Of a DNA stretch of 64,000 nucleotides, positions 55,305-64,000 are shown one piece after another. Position 1 is the first letter of the stretch. The number at the start of each line of letters is the position of its first letter. A program made the position numbers and the translations under genes. The stretch lies in contig NZ_JAEQMY010000001.1 in the NCBI RefSeq assembly GCF_016743775.1, forward strand, positions 124,001 to 188,000, given 5' to 3'. This DNA comes from Microvirga aerilata (lineage in GTDB: Bacteria > Pseudomonadota > Alphaproteobacteria > Rhizobiales > Beijerinckiaceae). Below the pieces are notes generated by a model. That model searched no databases. It saw only the letters and a list, made by a program, of their open reading frames with translations, and was not told where the DNA came from.

Positions 55305-58013
55305 TCACGCGTCCTTCAATCGCCCGAGCGCCTCTTCCATCTTTGCCCTGCGCGTCAGGGCCTCGTCGCGCCGCTCGCGCTGCTCCTCGACCACCTCTTC
55401 CGGCGCGCGCTTGATGAAGTCCGCGTTCCCGAGCTTCGCGTCGATCTTAGCCACCTCCGCATCGAGCTTCTGGATCTCCTTGGCAAGTCGCGCGCGCTCG
55501 GCGTCGAGGTCGATTACGCCCTCCAGCGGCAAGGCCGCCGTTTCGCCACGGATGAGGAGCTGGATCGAGCTTTTCGGAGCCGCCTCCGCGAAGGAGATGT
55601 CGGAGATGCGCGCGAGGCGCTTCACGATATCGCCCCAGCGTCCCGCGCGGGCCTGAACGTCGGCGGACGATGCGACGAGGGCAAGCGGGATCTGGGCGCC
55701 CGCAGGCACGTTCGTCTCCGACCTTGCGGAGCGGATTTCGTTCACGAGGTCCACCACCCAGCCGATCTCGGCTTCGGCCTGCTGGTCGATCAGATGGTCG
55801 AGGTTTGACCAGGGGGTGAGCGCCAGGATCATCTCGCGCTTCGGGCCATCCTCGCCCTTGATCGCCCACAGCTCTTCCGTGAGGAAGGGCATGATCGGGT
55901 GCAGCAGCTTGCAGATTTCGTCGAGGATGAACGCGATGGTAGCGCGGGTTTCATCCTTGGCGGCGGAATCGGGGCCCTGGATGACAGGCTTGGCGAGTTC
56001 CAGCGTCCAGTCGCAGAACACGTTCCACACGAAACGGTAGGCTGCGCCTGCCGCCTCGTTGAACTTATAGGCCTGGATGCCTGCAGCGACGTCGTTGATC
56101 GCCTTCGCGCATTCGCTGAGCGCCCACTTGTTGAGCGTCTCTTTCACGGCCGTAGGGTCGAAGCCCTCGACGCGCCTGCACTCGTTCATCTCGGCGAAGC
56201 GTGCCGCGTTCCAGATCTTGGTCGCAAAGTTGCGGTAGTTCTCCACCCGCTGGACGGAGAGCTTGATGTCGCGCCCCTGCGCCGCCATGGAGGTGAGTGT
56301 CATGCGCAGGGCATCGGCGCCGTACTGATCGACCACGTCGAGAGGGTCGATGACGTTGCCTTTCGATTTCGACATCTTTGCGCCCTTCTCGTCACGGACG
56401 AGGGCGTGGATGTAAACCGTGTCGAAGGGCACCTCGTCCATGAAGTGCAGACCCATCATCATCATCCGAGCGACCCAGAAGAAGATGATGTCGAAGCCCG
56501 TCACCAGAGTATTGGTCGGATAGTAGCGCTTCAGCTCCGGAGCATCGTCGGGCCAGCCCAACGTCGAGAAGGGCCACAGCGCCGAGGAGAACCAGGTGTC
56601 GAGCACGTCCTCGTCGCGCTTGAGAGGCACGTCGCGTCCGTGCTTGGCACGCGCCTCGGCCTTGGCCTCGTCCTCGTTCATGGTCACGAAGACATTGCCC
56701 TGGTCGTCGTACCAGGCCGGGATCTGGTGCCCCCACCAGAGCTGGCGCGAGACGCACCAGGGCTCGATGTTTTCGAGCCATTGGAAGTAGGTCTTCTCCC
56801 AATTCTCGGGCACGAACTTGGTCTGGCCCTTGCGCACGACGTCGAGCGCACGATCGGCGAGCGGCTTCACATTCACGTACCACTGGTCCGTGAGGTAAGG
56901 CTCGATGACCACGTTCGAACGGTCGCCGTGGGGAACTGTGTGAGCATGCGGCTCGATCTGGACGAGGATCTCGAGCTCCTCCAGCATCGCGACGATGCGC
57001 TTGCGGGCCTCGAAGCGGTCGAGACCATCGAGGGCGAGCACGGCCTTGAGATCGTCCGTCTGTTCAAGACCTTCGAGGAAAGCATCGTTACCGGCGAGCG
57101 CAAGCTGCGCCTCCGTGCCGAAGATGTTGATCACAGCCAGCTTGTGCCGCCGGCCGACGTCGAAATCGTTGAAGTCGTGCGCAGGTGTGATCTTCACCGC
57201 GCCGGTACCCTTTTCGGGATCGGAATACTCGTCGGCCACAATGGGGATGCGGCGGCCAACCAGGGGCAGAACCGCGAATTTGCCGATCAGGTCCTTGTAG
57301 CGCTCATCCTCCGGATGAACGGCCACGGCCACATCGCCCAGCATCGTCTCGGGTCGGGTGGTTGCGACCGTGATCGAGCGGTCGGGACTCCCCTCGATGG
57401 CATAGCGGATGTGCCAGAGGTTGCCCTTTACCTCGACCTGCATGACTTCGAGGTCTGAAATCGCCGTCTGGAACTTGGGGTCCCAGTTTACGAGACGCTT
57501 GTCCTTGTAGATCAGGCCCTGCTTGTAGAGATCCACGAACACCTTGAGCACGGCTTGGGACAGGCCCTCGTCCATGGTGAAGCGCTCGCGCGACCAGTCG
57601 CAGGAGGCGCCGAGGCGCTGGAGCTGGCTCTTAATCTTGCCGCCAGACTCTTCCTTCCACTCCCAGACGCGGCTGACGAACTCCTCGCGCCCGAGGTCGC
57701 GGCGCTGGATCTGGCGCTCGGCGAGCTTGCGCTCCACCACCATCTGGGTGGCAATGCCGGCATGGTCCATGCCCGGCTGCCACAGCACATCCTTGCCCCG
57801 CATGCGCTCGAAGCGGCAGAGGATGTCCTGGATCGTGTTGTTGAGGGCGTGCCCCATGTGGAGCGAGCCGGTCACGTTCGGCGGGGGGATGACGATGGTG
57901 TAGGGTACCGCGTCCTTGCGATCCTCGCGACCGGCCTTGAAGGCCTCCGCCTCTTCCCAGCGGTTGGAAATGCGTGCTTCGACAGCAGAAGGATCGAACG
58001 TTTTGTCCATCAT
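55305..58013 (-). CDS. valS: Valyl-tRNA synthetase
   Basis: Class I synthetase of 902 residues. The HIGH-type motif is NVTGSLHMGHALNN, and KMSKS is in KGAKMSKSKGNVID. The CP1 editing domain (TVATTRPETMLGDVAVAVHPED) and the C-terminal coiled coil (RARLAKEIQKLDAEVAKIDAK) that grips tRNA are both present. Two adjacent ATGs (58011-58013 and 58008-58010) could start it. It is last in the pcm-tolC-popZ-valS order on this strand, 91 bp after popZ. Confidence 0.97.
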   Translation of the reverse strand: MMDKTFDPSAVEARISNRWEEAEAFKAGREDRKDAVPYTIVIPPPNVTGSLHMGHALNNTIQDILCRFERMRGKDVLWQPGMDHAGIATQMVVERKLAERQIQRRDLGREEFVSRVWEWKEESGGKIKSQLQRLGASCDWSRERFTMDEGLSQAVLKVFVDLYKQGLIYKDKRLVNWDPKFQTAISDLEVMQVEVKGNLWHIRYAIEGSPDRSITVATTRPETMLGDVAVAVHPEDERYKDLIGKFAVLPLVGRRIPIVADEYSDPEKGTGAVKITPAHDFNDFDVGRRHKLAVINIFGTEAQLALAGNDAFLEGLEQTDDLKAVLALDGLDRFEARKRIVAMLEELEILVQIEPHAHTVPHGDRSNVVIEPYLTDQWYVNVKPLADRALDVVRKGQTKFVPENWEKTYFQWLENIEPWCVSRQLWWGHQIPAWYDDQGNVFVTMNEDEAKAEARAKHGRDVPLKRDEDVLDTWFSSALWPFSTLGWPDDAPELKRYYPTNTLVTGFDIIFFWVARMMMMGLHFMDEVPFDTVYIHALVRDEKGAKMSKSKGNVIDPLDVVDQYGADALRMTLTSMAAQGRDIKLSVQRVENYRNFATKIWNAARFAEMNECRRVEGFDPTAVKETLNKWALSECAKAINDVAAGIQAYKFNEAAGAAYRFVWNVFCDWTLELAKPVIQGPDSAAKDETRATIAFILDEICKLLHPIMPFLTEELWAIKGEDGPKREMILALTPWSNLDHLIDQQAEAEIGWVVDLVNEIRSARSETNVPAGAQIPLALVASSADVQARAGRWGDIVKRLARISDISFAEAAPKSSIQLLIRGETAALPLEGVIDLDAERARLAKEIQKLDAEVAKIDAKLGNADFIKRAPEEVVEEQRERRDEALTRRAKMEEALGRLKDA

Positions 58014-58104
58014 GATCAGTACCGGCCTGTTGGCGCGAACAACGCGCAAGCAAGACGGCTACAAACCGGACGGATCGGTCGAAGTCAACCGAGGTGCGGC
58101 AATC

Positions 58105-58650
58105 TTAGCCTCGGCAGCGGGCCACACGCTCGATTTCAGCCCGGACGAGACGCTCGACGAGGGAAGGAAGATTGTCGTCGAGCCATGCCTTCAGCATGGG
58201 CCGCAGCATCTCCCGCATGAGATCCTCAACGGTCAACGGCTGGCTTGGCCGCAGGGATGCTCCCAGCTGCTCGAAAGCTTGCGTGACTGAGGCGCTCGCC
58301 TCGGTCGACAGAAGAGCTTCGCCCGTCTCGTCCGCCATGGCAGGCACCGGATCCGGCCGCTCTGCCCTGTGGCTTCTCAGGATATCGGCTGCGAGGTCGC
58401 TCCCCAGTGAGGTCTCCTCAGGAAGTTCATTCCGATCCCACGCACTGCCAAGCTGCGAGAGAGGCTTCTGGCTGAGCAGCGGGGAGACATGAAGCTCTGC
58501 GAGGTCGAGCACATTCCTCAAAGGCGATGGGGGCGGAACCTCTGGCTCTGGCGGCTGGAGCGTCTCCTGATCGTCAGCGATGATACGCCGGATGGAAGCT
58601 AAAATGTCTTCCATCGATGGCTCATTGGCCTTCAAACTCGCCGAACCCAT
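58105..58650 (-). CDS. popZ: PopZ-like polar organising protein (DUF2497)
   Basis: 181 residues. The N-terminal helix EPSMEDILASIRRIIADD and C-terminal LMREMLRPMLKAWLDDNLPSLVERLVRAEI are the two conserved PopZ parts, with an acidic Pro-rich linker (PPEPEVPPPSP) between them. PopZ self-assembles at cell poles in Caulobacter and Agrobacterium and tethers ParB-parS. The gene lies between tolC and valS, the usual place in Hyphomicrobiales. ATG 58650 is chosen; an upstream ATG adds 11 residues. Confidence 0.9.
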   Translation of the reverse strand: MGSASLKANEPSMEDILASIRRIIADDQETLQPPEPEVPPPSPLRNVLDLAELHVSPLLSQKPLSQLGSAWDRNELPEETSLGSDLAADILRSHRAERPDPVPAMADETGEALLSTEASASVTQAFEQLGASLRPSQPLTVEDLMREMLRPMLKAWLDDNLPSLVERLVRAEIERVARCRG

Positions 58651-58770
58651 AGCAGTGCCCAAATCAAAGACGCTAAGAATCACATTCTTATGAATGTTCG
58701 TAAAGTATTTTACGTAGAATGACAGAAAACAAGCGGGGCCAGAACTAAAAAGCTCTGGCCCCGAAACTTA

Positions 58771-60165
58771 TCAACGACCGTCAGGCGTCGTCAGACCGAT
58801 CCATTGGTCTTTGACCTGATCGTAATGAATCTTCGGACTGTAGTGATTGACGGCGAGGCCAAGAGCCCGCGAGTTGAGGCGCCCCATGGCGTTGACGAGG
58901 CTGTAGGAGGCAACCACCCGATCACGCTGAGCCGTAATGAGGTTCACACGGGCGTTGAGCAGTTCCTGCTGGGCATTCAGAACATCCAGGGTCGTGCGCT
59001 GCCCGACCCGGGCCTCTTCGCGCACACCGCTGAGGGCGGTTTCGGCGGCGTCGATCTGCGCCTGAGCCGCCTGGATCTGAGCGCGAGCGGCTTCCAAGCG
59101 ACCCCAAGACGAGCTTACCGCAGCGCGAACCTGATCGCGCACGGAATCGGCCTCGAGGCGGCGCTGGCCGGCCGTCTCCTTGGCCTGGCGGGTTGCCGCA
59201 TAGACCTCACCGCCTTCGTAGATCGGCACTGTCAGGCGAGCGACAACGGAAGCCGAGAAGGCCCTGTCCCCCTCCGATTGCCGGTCATAACGCTGGTCCA
59301 CGGAACCGGCCACGCCCAACTGCGGCGCCAATGCGCCTTGCGCGACCTTCACCTGCAGTTCGGCGGTGTCGACGGCGTGCTGACGGGCCTTGATGGCCGG
59401 ATGCTCATTCAGAGCAATCTTGAGAGCCGCAGCGACGTTGCGGGGCGTCAGGCGGTCCAGCGGGCGCCCAGGCGCCAGCTGCTGCGGCTCCACGCCGACG
59501 ACCTGGCGGTAGACCGCGATGCTGTTGCGCAGGGTAGCCTCGGCAAGGCTGGCCTCGGACCTGGCAGCGGCAATGCGGGCCTCCGCCTGGGCGACGTCGG
59601 TACGGGTCACCTCGCCGACATTGAAGCGGTCTTGCGTTTGGCGGAGCTGCTCGTCGATCACCTCGACATTGTTGCGCTGCAGGTCGAGAATGGCCGTGTC
59701 GCGAAGGACGTCCATATAGGCGGTTGCAGCATCGAGCAGGATGCTCTGCTCGGTGCTGTTCAGCTGCTCCCGAGAGCCGAGAACGCTGGATTCAGCAGCC
59801 CGGACGCTGTTGCTGGTCCGGTACCCATCGAAGATCGACTGATTGATTTCCACGCCGAAGCCGCGAGGAGTCAGGCGGCTGCCTCCACCGCCGAACAAGG
59901 TTCGGGGGGTTTCCGAATAGGTCCTGCCGATATCGGCGTTTCCGGTAATCGTCGGACGGTACCCTGACTTGGCCCGGGCGACGTCTTCGTCGACGACGCG
60001 AACCCCGGCGCGCTGGGCGTTCAGATCCGGATTGTTGCCGTAGGCGCGAGCCAGAGCGCTTTCCAAGGTCTCGGCCGAAACCCCGCCAGGAGCCAACAGC
60101 ACGAACACCGAGGTCATCGCCCCAAAGAGCAGATGAAACTTCTTCTTGGAATGCTTCTCGTTCAC
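58771..60165 (-). CDS. TolC family outer-membrane channel protein
   Basis: About 464 residues. A signal peptide (KKKFHLLFGAMTSVFVLL, cleavage near VSAETL) leads to two OEP repeats: LESALARAYGNNPDLNAQRAG and, halfway, AALKIALNEHPAIKARQHAV, which is typical of TolC. It should trimerise as the exit duct for type I secretion or RND efflux. No inner-membrane partners lie nearby. The start is uncertain: GTG 60165 has an AGGCAGG at the right distance, but ATG 60195 or 60228 are possible. Confidence 0.9.
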   Translation of the reverse strand: MNEKHSKKKFHLLFGAMTSVFVLLAPGGVSAETLESALARAYGNNPDLNAQRAGVRVVDEDVARAKSGYRPTITGNADIGRTYSETPRTLFGGGGSRLTPRGFGVEINQSIFDGYRTSNSVRAAESSVLGSREQLNSTEQSILLDAATAYMDVLRDTAILDLQRNNVEVIDEQLRQTQDRFNVGEVTRTDVAQAEARIAAARSEASLAEATLRNSIAVYRQVVGVEPQQLAPGRPLDRLTPRNVAAALKIALNEHPAIKARQHAVDTAELQVKVAQGALAPQLGVAGSVDQRYDRQSEGDRAFSASVVARLTVPIYEGGEVYAATRQAKETAGQRRLEADSVRDQVRAAVSSSWGRLEAARAQIQAAQAQIDAAETALSGVREEARVGQRTTLDVLNAQQELLNARVNLITAQRDRVVASYSLVNAMGRLNSRALGLAVNHYSPKIHYDQVKDQWIGLTTPDGR

Positions 60166-60357
60166 GCGCACCTGCCTAGCGATCCAAAACGGCATACCGT
60201 CATCGACGCCAACTTCAGAAACCATCACGACTCAAAGCGCAACAATACCTATGGGAGCGGAGTCGGCAACAACGCGCTGCAACCAAAACGATTTTAGCGC
60301 GGGAGTGGCGCAAAAAAGCGACACCATTAACCTGAGAAATTAAGGATTTAGAAGGAA

Positions 60358-61020
60358 TTAGAACGTGAATCCAGGAACCTGGACGAACGGGCCGAGCAGA
60401 GGGGCCGCAGCCTCGAACAGGCTGCGCTCACCGATCGCATCGCCCGAGCGAACATAGAGCGTCGCCCGCGCAGCCCGTCCCCGGCCCTTCACGCAGACGA
60501 GACGGCCGCCCTCGGCCAGCTGCTGAAGGAGGCCTTCGGGGCGAACCTCGACGGCACCGTTGATCAGAATTGCATCATAGGGGGCGTTCCCAGGAAAGCC
60601 CTGGTCAAGAGCACCCGTGACGACGGCAACCGCGCCGGCGCCGGCCGCAGCAAGACTCTGCTTCGCTGTTGCAGCCAGAGCCTCGTCCGCTTCGAGGGCG
60701 GTCACTTGGGCGCCGAGCCGGTGAAACACAGCCGAGGCATATCCGCGGCCACAGGCTACGTCGAGCACCTTCTCCCCTGCGTCGATGCCAAGTGCCTGAA
60801 TCATGCGGCCCAAGATCATCGGCGAAAGCATGAAGCGGCGCTCGGAGCCGTCGCTCACGAGAATGTCCTGATCCATATAGGCAAGGTCTTCACGGCCGGG
60901 GAGGACAAAGAGCTCCCTGGGAACCGTGTCCATGGCGTCCAGAAGAGGCAGATCGTTCACGTCGAAAGTGCGCAGCTGGCCATCAACCATAATCCGGCGC
61001 GCTTGCGTGAAATCGATCAT
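60358..61020 (-). CDS. pcm: Protein-L-isoaspartate O-methyltransferase family protein
   Basis: 220-residue class I SAM methyltransferase that repairs isoaspartyl residues. It has IMVDGQLRTFDVNDLPLLDAMDTVPRE, the alphaproteobacterial form of the N terminus, and the SAM loop EKVLDVACGRGYASAVFHRLG, followed by ALEADEALA. ATG 61020 is chosen since GAAGG is eight bases away; ATG 61026 is possible. The start lies only 23 bp after the tRNA-Cys 3' end on the same strand, so the mRNA probably arises by processing of a joint tRNA-mRNA transcript. Confidence 0.9.
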   Translation of the reverse strand: MIDFTQARRIMVDGQLRTFDVNDLPLLDAMDTVPRELFVLPGREDLAYMDQDILVSDGSERRFMLSPMILGRMIQALGIDAGEKVLDVACGRGYASAVFHRLGAQVTALEADEALAATAKQSLAAAGAGAVAVVTGALDQGFPGNAPYDAILINGAVEVRPEGLLQQLAEGGRLVCVKGRGRAARATLYVRSGDAIGERSLFEAAAPLLGPFVQVPGFTF

Positions 61021-61043
61021 GGACATTGCCTTCAGAAATTTGT

Positions 61044-61117
61044 TGGAGGCCTCGCCCGGAATCGAACCGGGGTGCAAGGATTTGCAGTCCTCTGCGTAAC
61101 CACTCCGCCACGAGGCC
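61044..61117 (-). tRNA. tRNA-Cys (anticodon GCA)
   Basis: 74 nt including encoded CCA. Acceptor arms GGCCTCG and CGAGGCC pair fully, the anticodon stem encloses ACTGCAAAT with GCA, and the T arm reads CCCGGTTCGATTCCGGG. Discriminator base is U, as expected for tRNA-Cys. It directly precedes pcm. Confidence 0.97.
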
Positions 61118-61324
61118 ATCCGGGGCGTGTCGCGAACGCGACGGCTGCTCCATAGCAAGCGTCCCCCCAAAGAGCAACAGCCCCTTTTAAACTCTCGTGC
61201 GCCAATAAGGCACTTGCAACCGCCAAAACCCATGCTATATGCCTCCCACCTCGCCAGCGGAACCGCCCTTCAGGGCTGCCGCGGCGTTCAGGAGGCAAAA
61301 GCCTCCTTGAAAGGTATGGCTTAT

Positions 61325-61399
61325 TCCGGCGTGGCGCAGCGGTAGCGCAGCGGACTGTTAATCCGTTGGTCGTAGGTTCGAATCCTACCGCCGGAGCCA
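61325..61399 (+). tRNA. tRNA-Asn (anticodon GTT)
   Basis: 75 nt including encoded CCA. Acceptor arms TCCGGCG and CGCCGGA pair fully, the anticodon loop is ACTGTTAAT with GTT, and the T arm is GTAGGTTCGAATCCTAC. It is divergent from tRNA-Cys, 207 bp away. Confidence 0.97.
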
Positions 61400-61803
61400 A
61401 CCTTTCCCTAACCTCTTATCCATGACAATCGGCTTAATGCTTGCCATCGCAGGTTTGAAGCGTGGCTGTATTTTCGCTGATGAGCAACGGCTCACCCCCT
61501 CCGGCCCTATCCGTTCTTGCGATGATCGCTGCCTCGCAGCCTATCTTTCCTGCTCCATAGCCTGCCGCAACAGGGTCGCAGGTTCTATGCTTCCAGGATT
61601 CGATAGGATCCGACAGGAGGTCGACCGCGGCCGCCGACCGCACGACTCGGGTATACAGGCTTGAAGCCTTTCATATATCGCTGCCGGACGCTGCCTCGCG
61701 ACATCCTTTGAAGCAGATGCCTTGACCGACCAAGCCGCTTGCGGTCAGCATCGGCGCTCGTTTTGCAATGGCAGGAATCCCCTGCCCCACTTCTGAGATG
61801 ATC
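61400..61803. other. Intergenic region between tRNA-Asn and alaX
   Basis: About 400 bp. An 80-codon plus frame (61422-61664) has a start soon after the tRNA but no ribosome site and no recognisable content. I see no terminator, repeat or RNA structure strong enough to call. Confidence 0.55.
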
Positions 61804-62526
61804 ATGACCGCCACCACGCTTCTTTTCCGCGACGACGCCTATGCTGCCTCCTGTCAGGCGAAAGTTATCGCGGTCACTCCAGAGGGCGGCGTAATTCTCG
61901 ACCGCACGATCTTCTATGCCCAGGGTGGCGGTCAGCCCGGGGACTCGGGAGCGATTCTGCGGGCAAACGGCGAAACAGTTGAGGTGACGAACACCGTCTA
62001 TGGAGCGGATCGCTCCCAGGTGGCGCACCAGGTCAGGGCTGAGGCGGCAGCCCGGTTCGAAACGGGTGAGACTGTCGAGCTGCAGCTCGATTGGGCCAAG
62101 CGCTTCAAGCGCATGCGCGTCCACACAGCCCTTCATCTTCTAAGCGTCGTCCTGCCCTACCCCGTCACGGGCGGTGCTATCGGCGACGGCGACGGGCGGC
62201 TCGACTTCGACATTCCGGATGCGGGTCTCGACAAGGCGGAAATAACGGAAAAACTGAATGCCCTCATCGGACGCGACGCGCCGGTGACTGAACGCTGGAT
62301 CACGGACGAGGAGCTCGACGCCAATCCCGGTCTCGTGAAGACCATGTCGGTGAAGCCTCCCCGCGGATCCGGTCGTGTTCGCTTGGTCGAGATCGAGGGA
62401 ATCGACCTGCAGCCCTGCGGCGGCACCCATGTGCGCCGCACAGGCGAGATCGGCACGGTCGTGGTCACCGACATCGAGAAGAAGGGTAAACAGAACCGGC
62501 GTGTCCGCATGTCGCTCGCGGACTAA
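61804..62526 (+). CDS. alaX: Alanyl-tRNA editing protein (AlaX)
   Basis: Free-standing editing domain that deacylates Ser- or Gly-tRNA-Ala. The 240-residue protein has the two zinc motifs, HxxxH in RVHTALHLLSVVL and CxxxH in QPCGGTHVRRTGEIG, and the N-terminal segment with the Gly-rich FYAQGGGQPGDSG. The size indicates AlaX-M. ATG 61804 is used; ATG 61798 is possible. It is followed after 30 bp by the sulfurtransferase gene on the same strand. Confidence 0.93.
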   Translation: MTATTLLFRDDAYAASCQAKVIAVTPEGGVILDRTIFYAQGGGQPGDSGAILRANGETVEVTNTVYGADRSQVAHQVRAEAAARFETGETVELQLDWAKRFKRMRVHTALHLLSVVLPYPVTGGAIGDGDGRLDFDIPDAGLDKAEITEKLNALIGRDAPVTERWITDEELDANPGLVKTMSVKPPRGSGRVRLVEIEGIDLQPCGGTHVRRTGEIGTVVVTDIEKKGKQNRRVRMSLAD

Positions 62527-62556
62527 GCTGAATTAGCGCCTCATCAGGAGATTACG

Positions 62557-63411
62557 ATGTCTCAGCCTTTCGTTTCGACCGCTTGGCTGCAGGAGAGACT
62601 GAACGATCCGAATCTCGTGGTCGTGGACGGCTCATGGTATCTGCCAACCCAGAACCGCGATCCCCAAGCCGAGTATCTTACCGGACACATCCCCGGCGCC
62701 GTGCGGTTCGACATCGATACGGTCAAGGATGTGTCGTCCTCCCTGCCTCACATGCTTCCCTCGTCGGAAGAGTTCGCGAAGGCTGCGGGAGCAATGGGGA
62801 TCAGCGAAGATATGACCATCGTGGTCTATGACGGTGCCGGGCTCTTTTCGGCGCCACGCGTCCGCTGGACCTTTCAGGTGTTCGGCGCGCGCAACGTGTC
62901 ACTGCTGGAGGGTGGCTTTCCGGCCTGGAAGGCGGAAGGAAGACCGGTCGAGACGGGCCCTGAGAAGCCGCGCGCTCCTCGAACCTTCAACCCTACCTTC
63001 AATCCATCCGTCGTGGCGGATGCCTCAGCCGTCCAGGAGGCGCTGCGGTCGGGGGCGGCGCAGGTGGTCGACGCGCGGCCTGCCGAGCGTTTCAGGGGTG
63101 AGGCGCCCGAACCCCGTCCGGGTCTGCGGGCAGGCCACATCCCGGGAAGCCTCAACCTCCCCTTCGGCCAGATTGTCGAGAACGGGCGCCTGAAGGACAA
63201 GGCAGGAATCGAGCAGGCCCTCGCCGCTTCGGGCATCGACCCCAGCCGACCGATGATCACCAGTTGCGGGTCGGGCGTATCGGCCGCGATTCTTGGCCTC
63301 GCCCTTGAGACCGTGGGTCATCCGATCAAGGCAATATACGACGGATCCTGGGCTGAATGGGGTGCGCAGGACGATCTGCCCATCGAGACGGGACCTGCGA
63401 AGAAATCTTGA
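62557..63411 (+). CDS. sseA: 3-mercaptopyruvate / thiosulfate sulfurtransferase
   Basis: 284 residues with two rhodanese domains. The active cysteine is in the C-terminal domain, in [14 protein letters not shown]; the CGSGV loop, with Ser and Gly rather than the CRKGVT of thiosulfate enzymes, favours mercaptopyruvate as donor. CAGGAG lies well before ATG 62557. It probably forms a pair with alaX and ends at a terminator at 63441. Confidence 0.93.
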   Translation: MSQPFVSTAWLQERLNDPNLVVVDGSWYLPTQNRDPQAEYLTGHIPGAVRFDIDTVKDVSSSLPHMLPSSEEFAKAAGAMGISEDMTIVVYDGAGLFSAPRVRWTFQVFGARNVSLLEGGFPAWKAEGRPVETGPEKPRAPRTFNPTFNPSVVADASAVQEALRSGAAQVVDARPAERFRGEAPEPRPGLRAGHIPGSLNLPFGQIVENGRLKDKAGIEQALAASGIDPSRPMITSCGSGVSAAILGLALETVGHPIKAIYDGSWAEWGAQDDLPIETGPAKKS

Positions 63412-63440
63412 GCCGTCACACCCAGGAATAGCCGGAAACG

Positions 63441-63472
63441 AAAAAGGCCCCGAACTTTGTCGGGGCCTTTTG
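63441..63472. terminator. Bidirectional terminator between sseA and the ABC ATPase
   Basis: AAAAGGCCCCG (63442-63452) and CGGGGCCTTTT (63461-63471), an 11-bp stem with A and T runs on both sides. Confidence 0.92.
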
Positions 63473-63489
63473 CATAGGGTGGGGCTCGA

Positions 63490-64000
<511 letters not shown>

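Noticed and set aside
55899-57458. 519-codon plus-strand frame opposite valS
   Set aside because: Antisense to valS with no supporting features.
61422-61664. 80-codon frame after tRNA-Asn
   Set aside because: No ribosome site, no domain; composition fits intergenic DNA.

Overview
The window is a stretch of ordinary, gene-dense, GC-rich chromosome from an alphaproteobacterium of the order Hyphomicrobiales (Rhizobiales). The gene content and order fit Methylobacteriaceae, perhaps Microvirga; that placement is inference from gene order and protein style, not a database match. Pointers are DivK, PopZ, ClpS/ClpA, an EipB-type DUF1849 protein, DUF1489, DUF3572 and DUF2497 families, HWE-type histidine kinases, a phasin, EcfG-type promoters and the orders pyrB-pyrC'-plsY-dprA / topA and pcm-tolC-popZ-valS. 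I found no prophage, insertion sequence, integron, CRISPR array, toxin-antitoxin pair or secondary-metabolite cluster.

Layout. 0-5 kb: ppx/gppA phosphatase (cut by the window edge), a class I/II aminotransferase, and a divergent translation-factor cluster (efp facing epmA-epmB). 5-8.5 kb: a small SPW-repeat membrane protein, the ribosome-rescue hydrolase arfB, an AEC transporter, and an AT-richer DUF2059 gene. 8.5-16.4 kb: pyrB, a catalytically dead dihydroorotase homologue, plsY and dprA on the minus strand, divergent from topA and an MgtC-like gene. 16.5-23 kb: parE, an intergenic region with a candidate small RNA, rnr, a DUF983 protein, a NUDIX hydrolase and rpmG. 23-29 kb: an accessory zone of small secreted or membrane proteins, a response regulator coupled to an SGNH hydrolase, and two EcfG-type (general stress response) promoters, then a FUSC transporter and an alpha/beta hydrolase.

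29-37.6 kb: adenine deaminase, an intergenic region with a strong candidate small RNA carrying a CCTCCT (anti-Shine-Dalgarno) loop, divK, DUF3572, dinB, eipB, ridA, a GDPD, a FemAB-like acyltransferase and an FMN reductase. 37.8-42.6 kb: two tandem paralogous HWE sensor kinases. 42.7-46.5 kb: the clpS-clpA-(small membrane protein) operon and a phasin with a PhaR-like double operator. 46.7-51 kb: a D,D-carboxypeptidase with a SPOR domain, a membrane J-protein, a GST and small conserved genes. 51-55.3 kb: an acyl-CoA carboxylase alpha subunit, then mntH behind a perfect manganese-type palindrome, and a GNAT gene. 55.3-61.1 kb: valS, popZ, a TolC-family porin, pcm and tRNA-Cys on the minus strand. 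61.3-64 kb: tRNA-Asn, alaX, a mercaptopyruvate sulfurtransferase and an amino-acid ABC ATPase (cut).

The most interesting signals lie between genes: the CCTCCT-loop RNA near 31.3 kb, a second structured RNA near 18.9 kb, an inverted repeat whose loop holds the arfB stop codon, a pair of EcfG promoters driving a cassette of small envelope proteins, and the phasin and mntH operators. No wholly new multi-gene system is evident.
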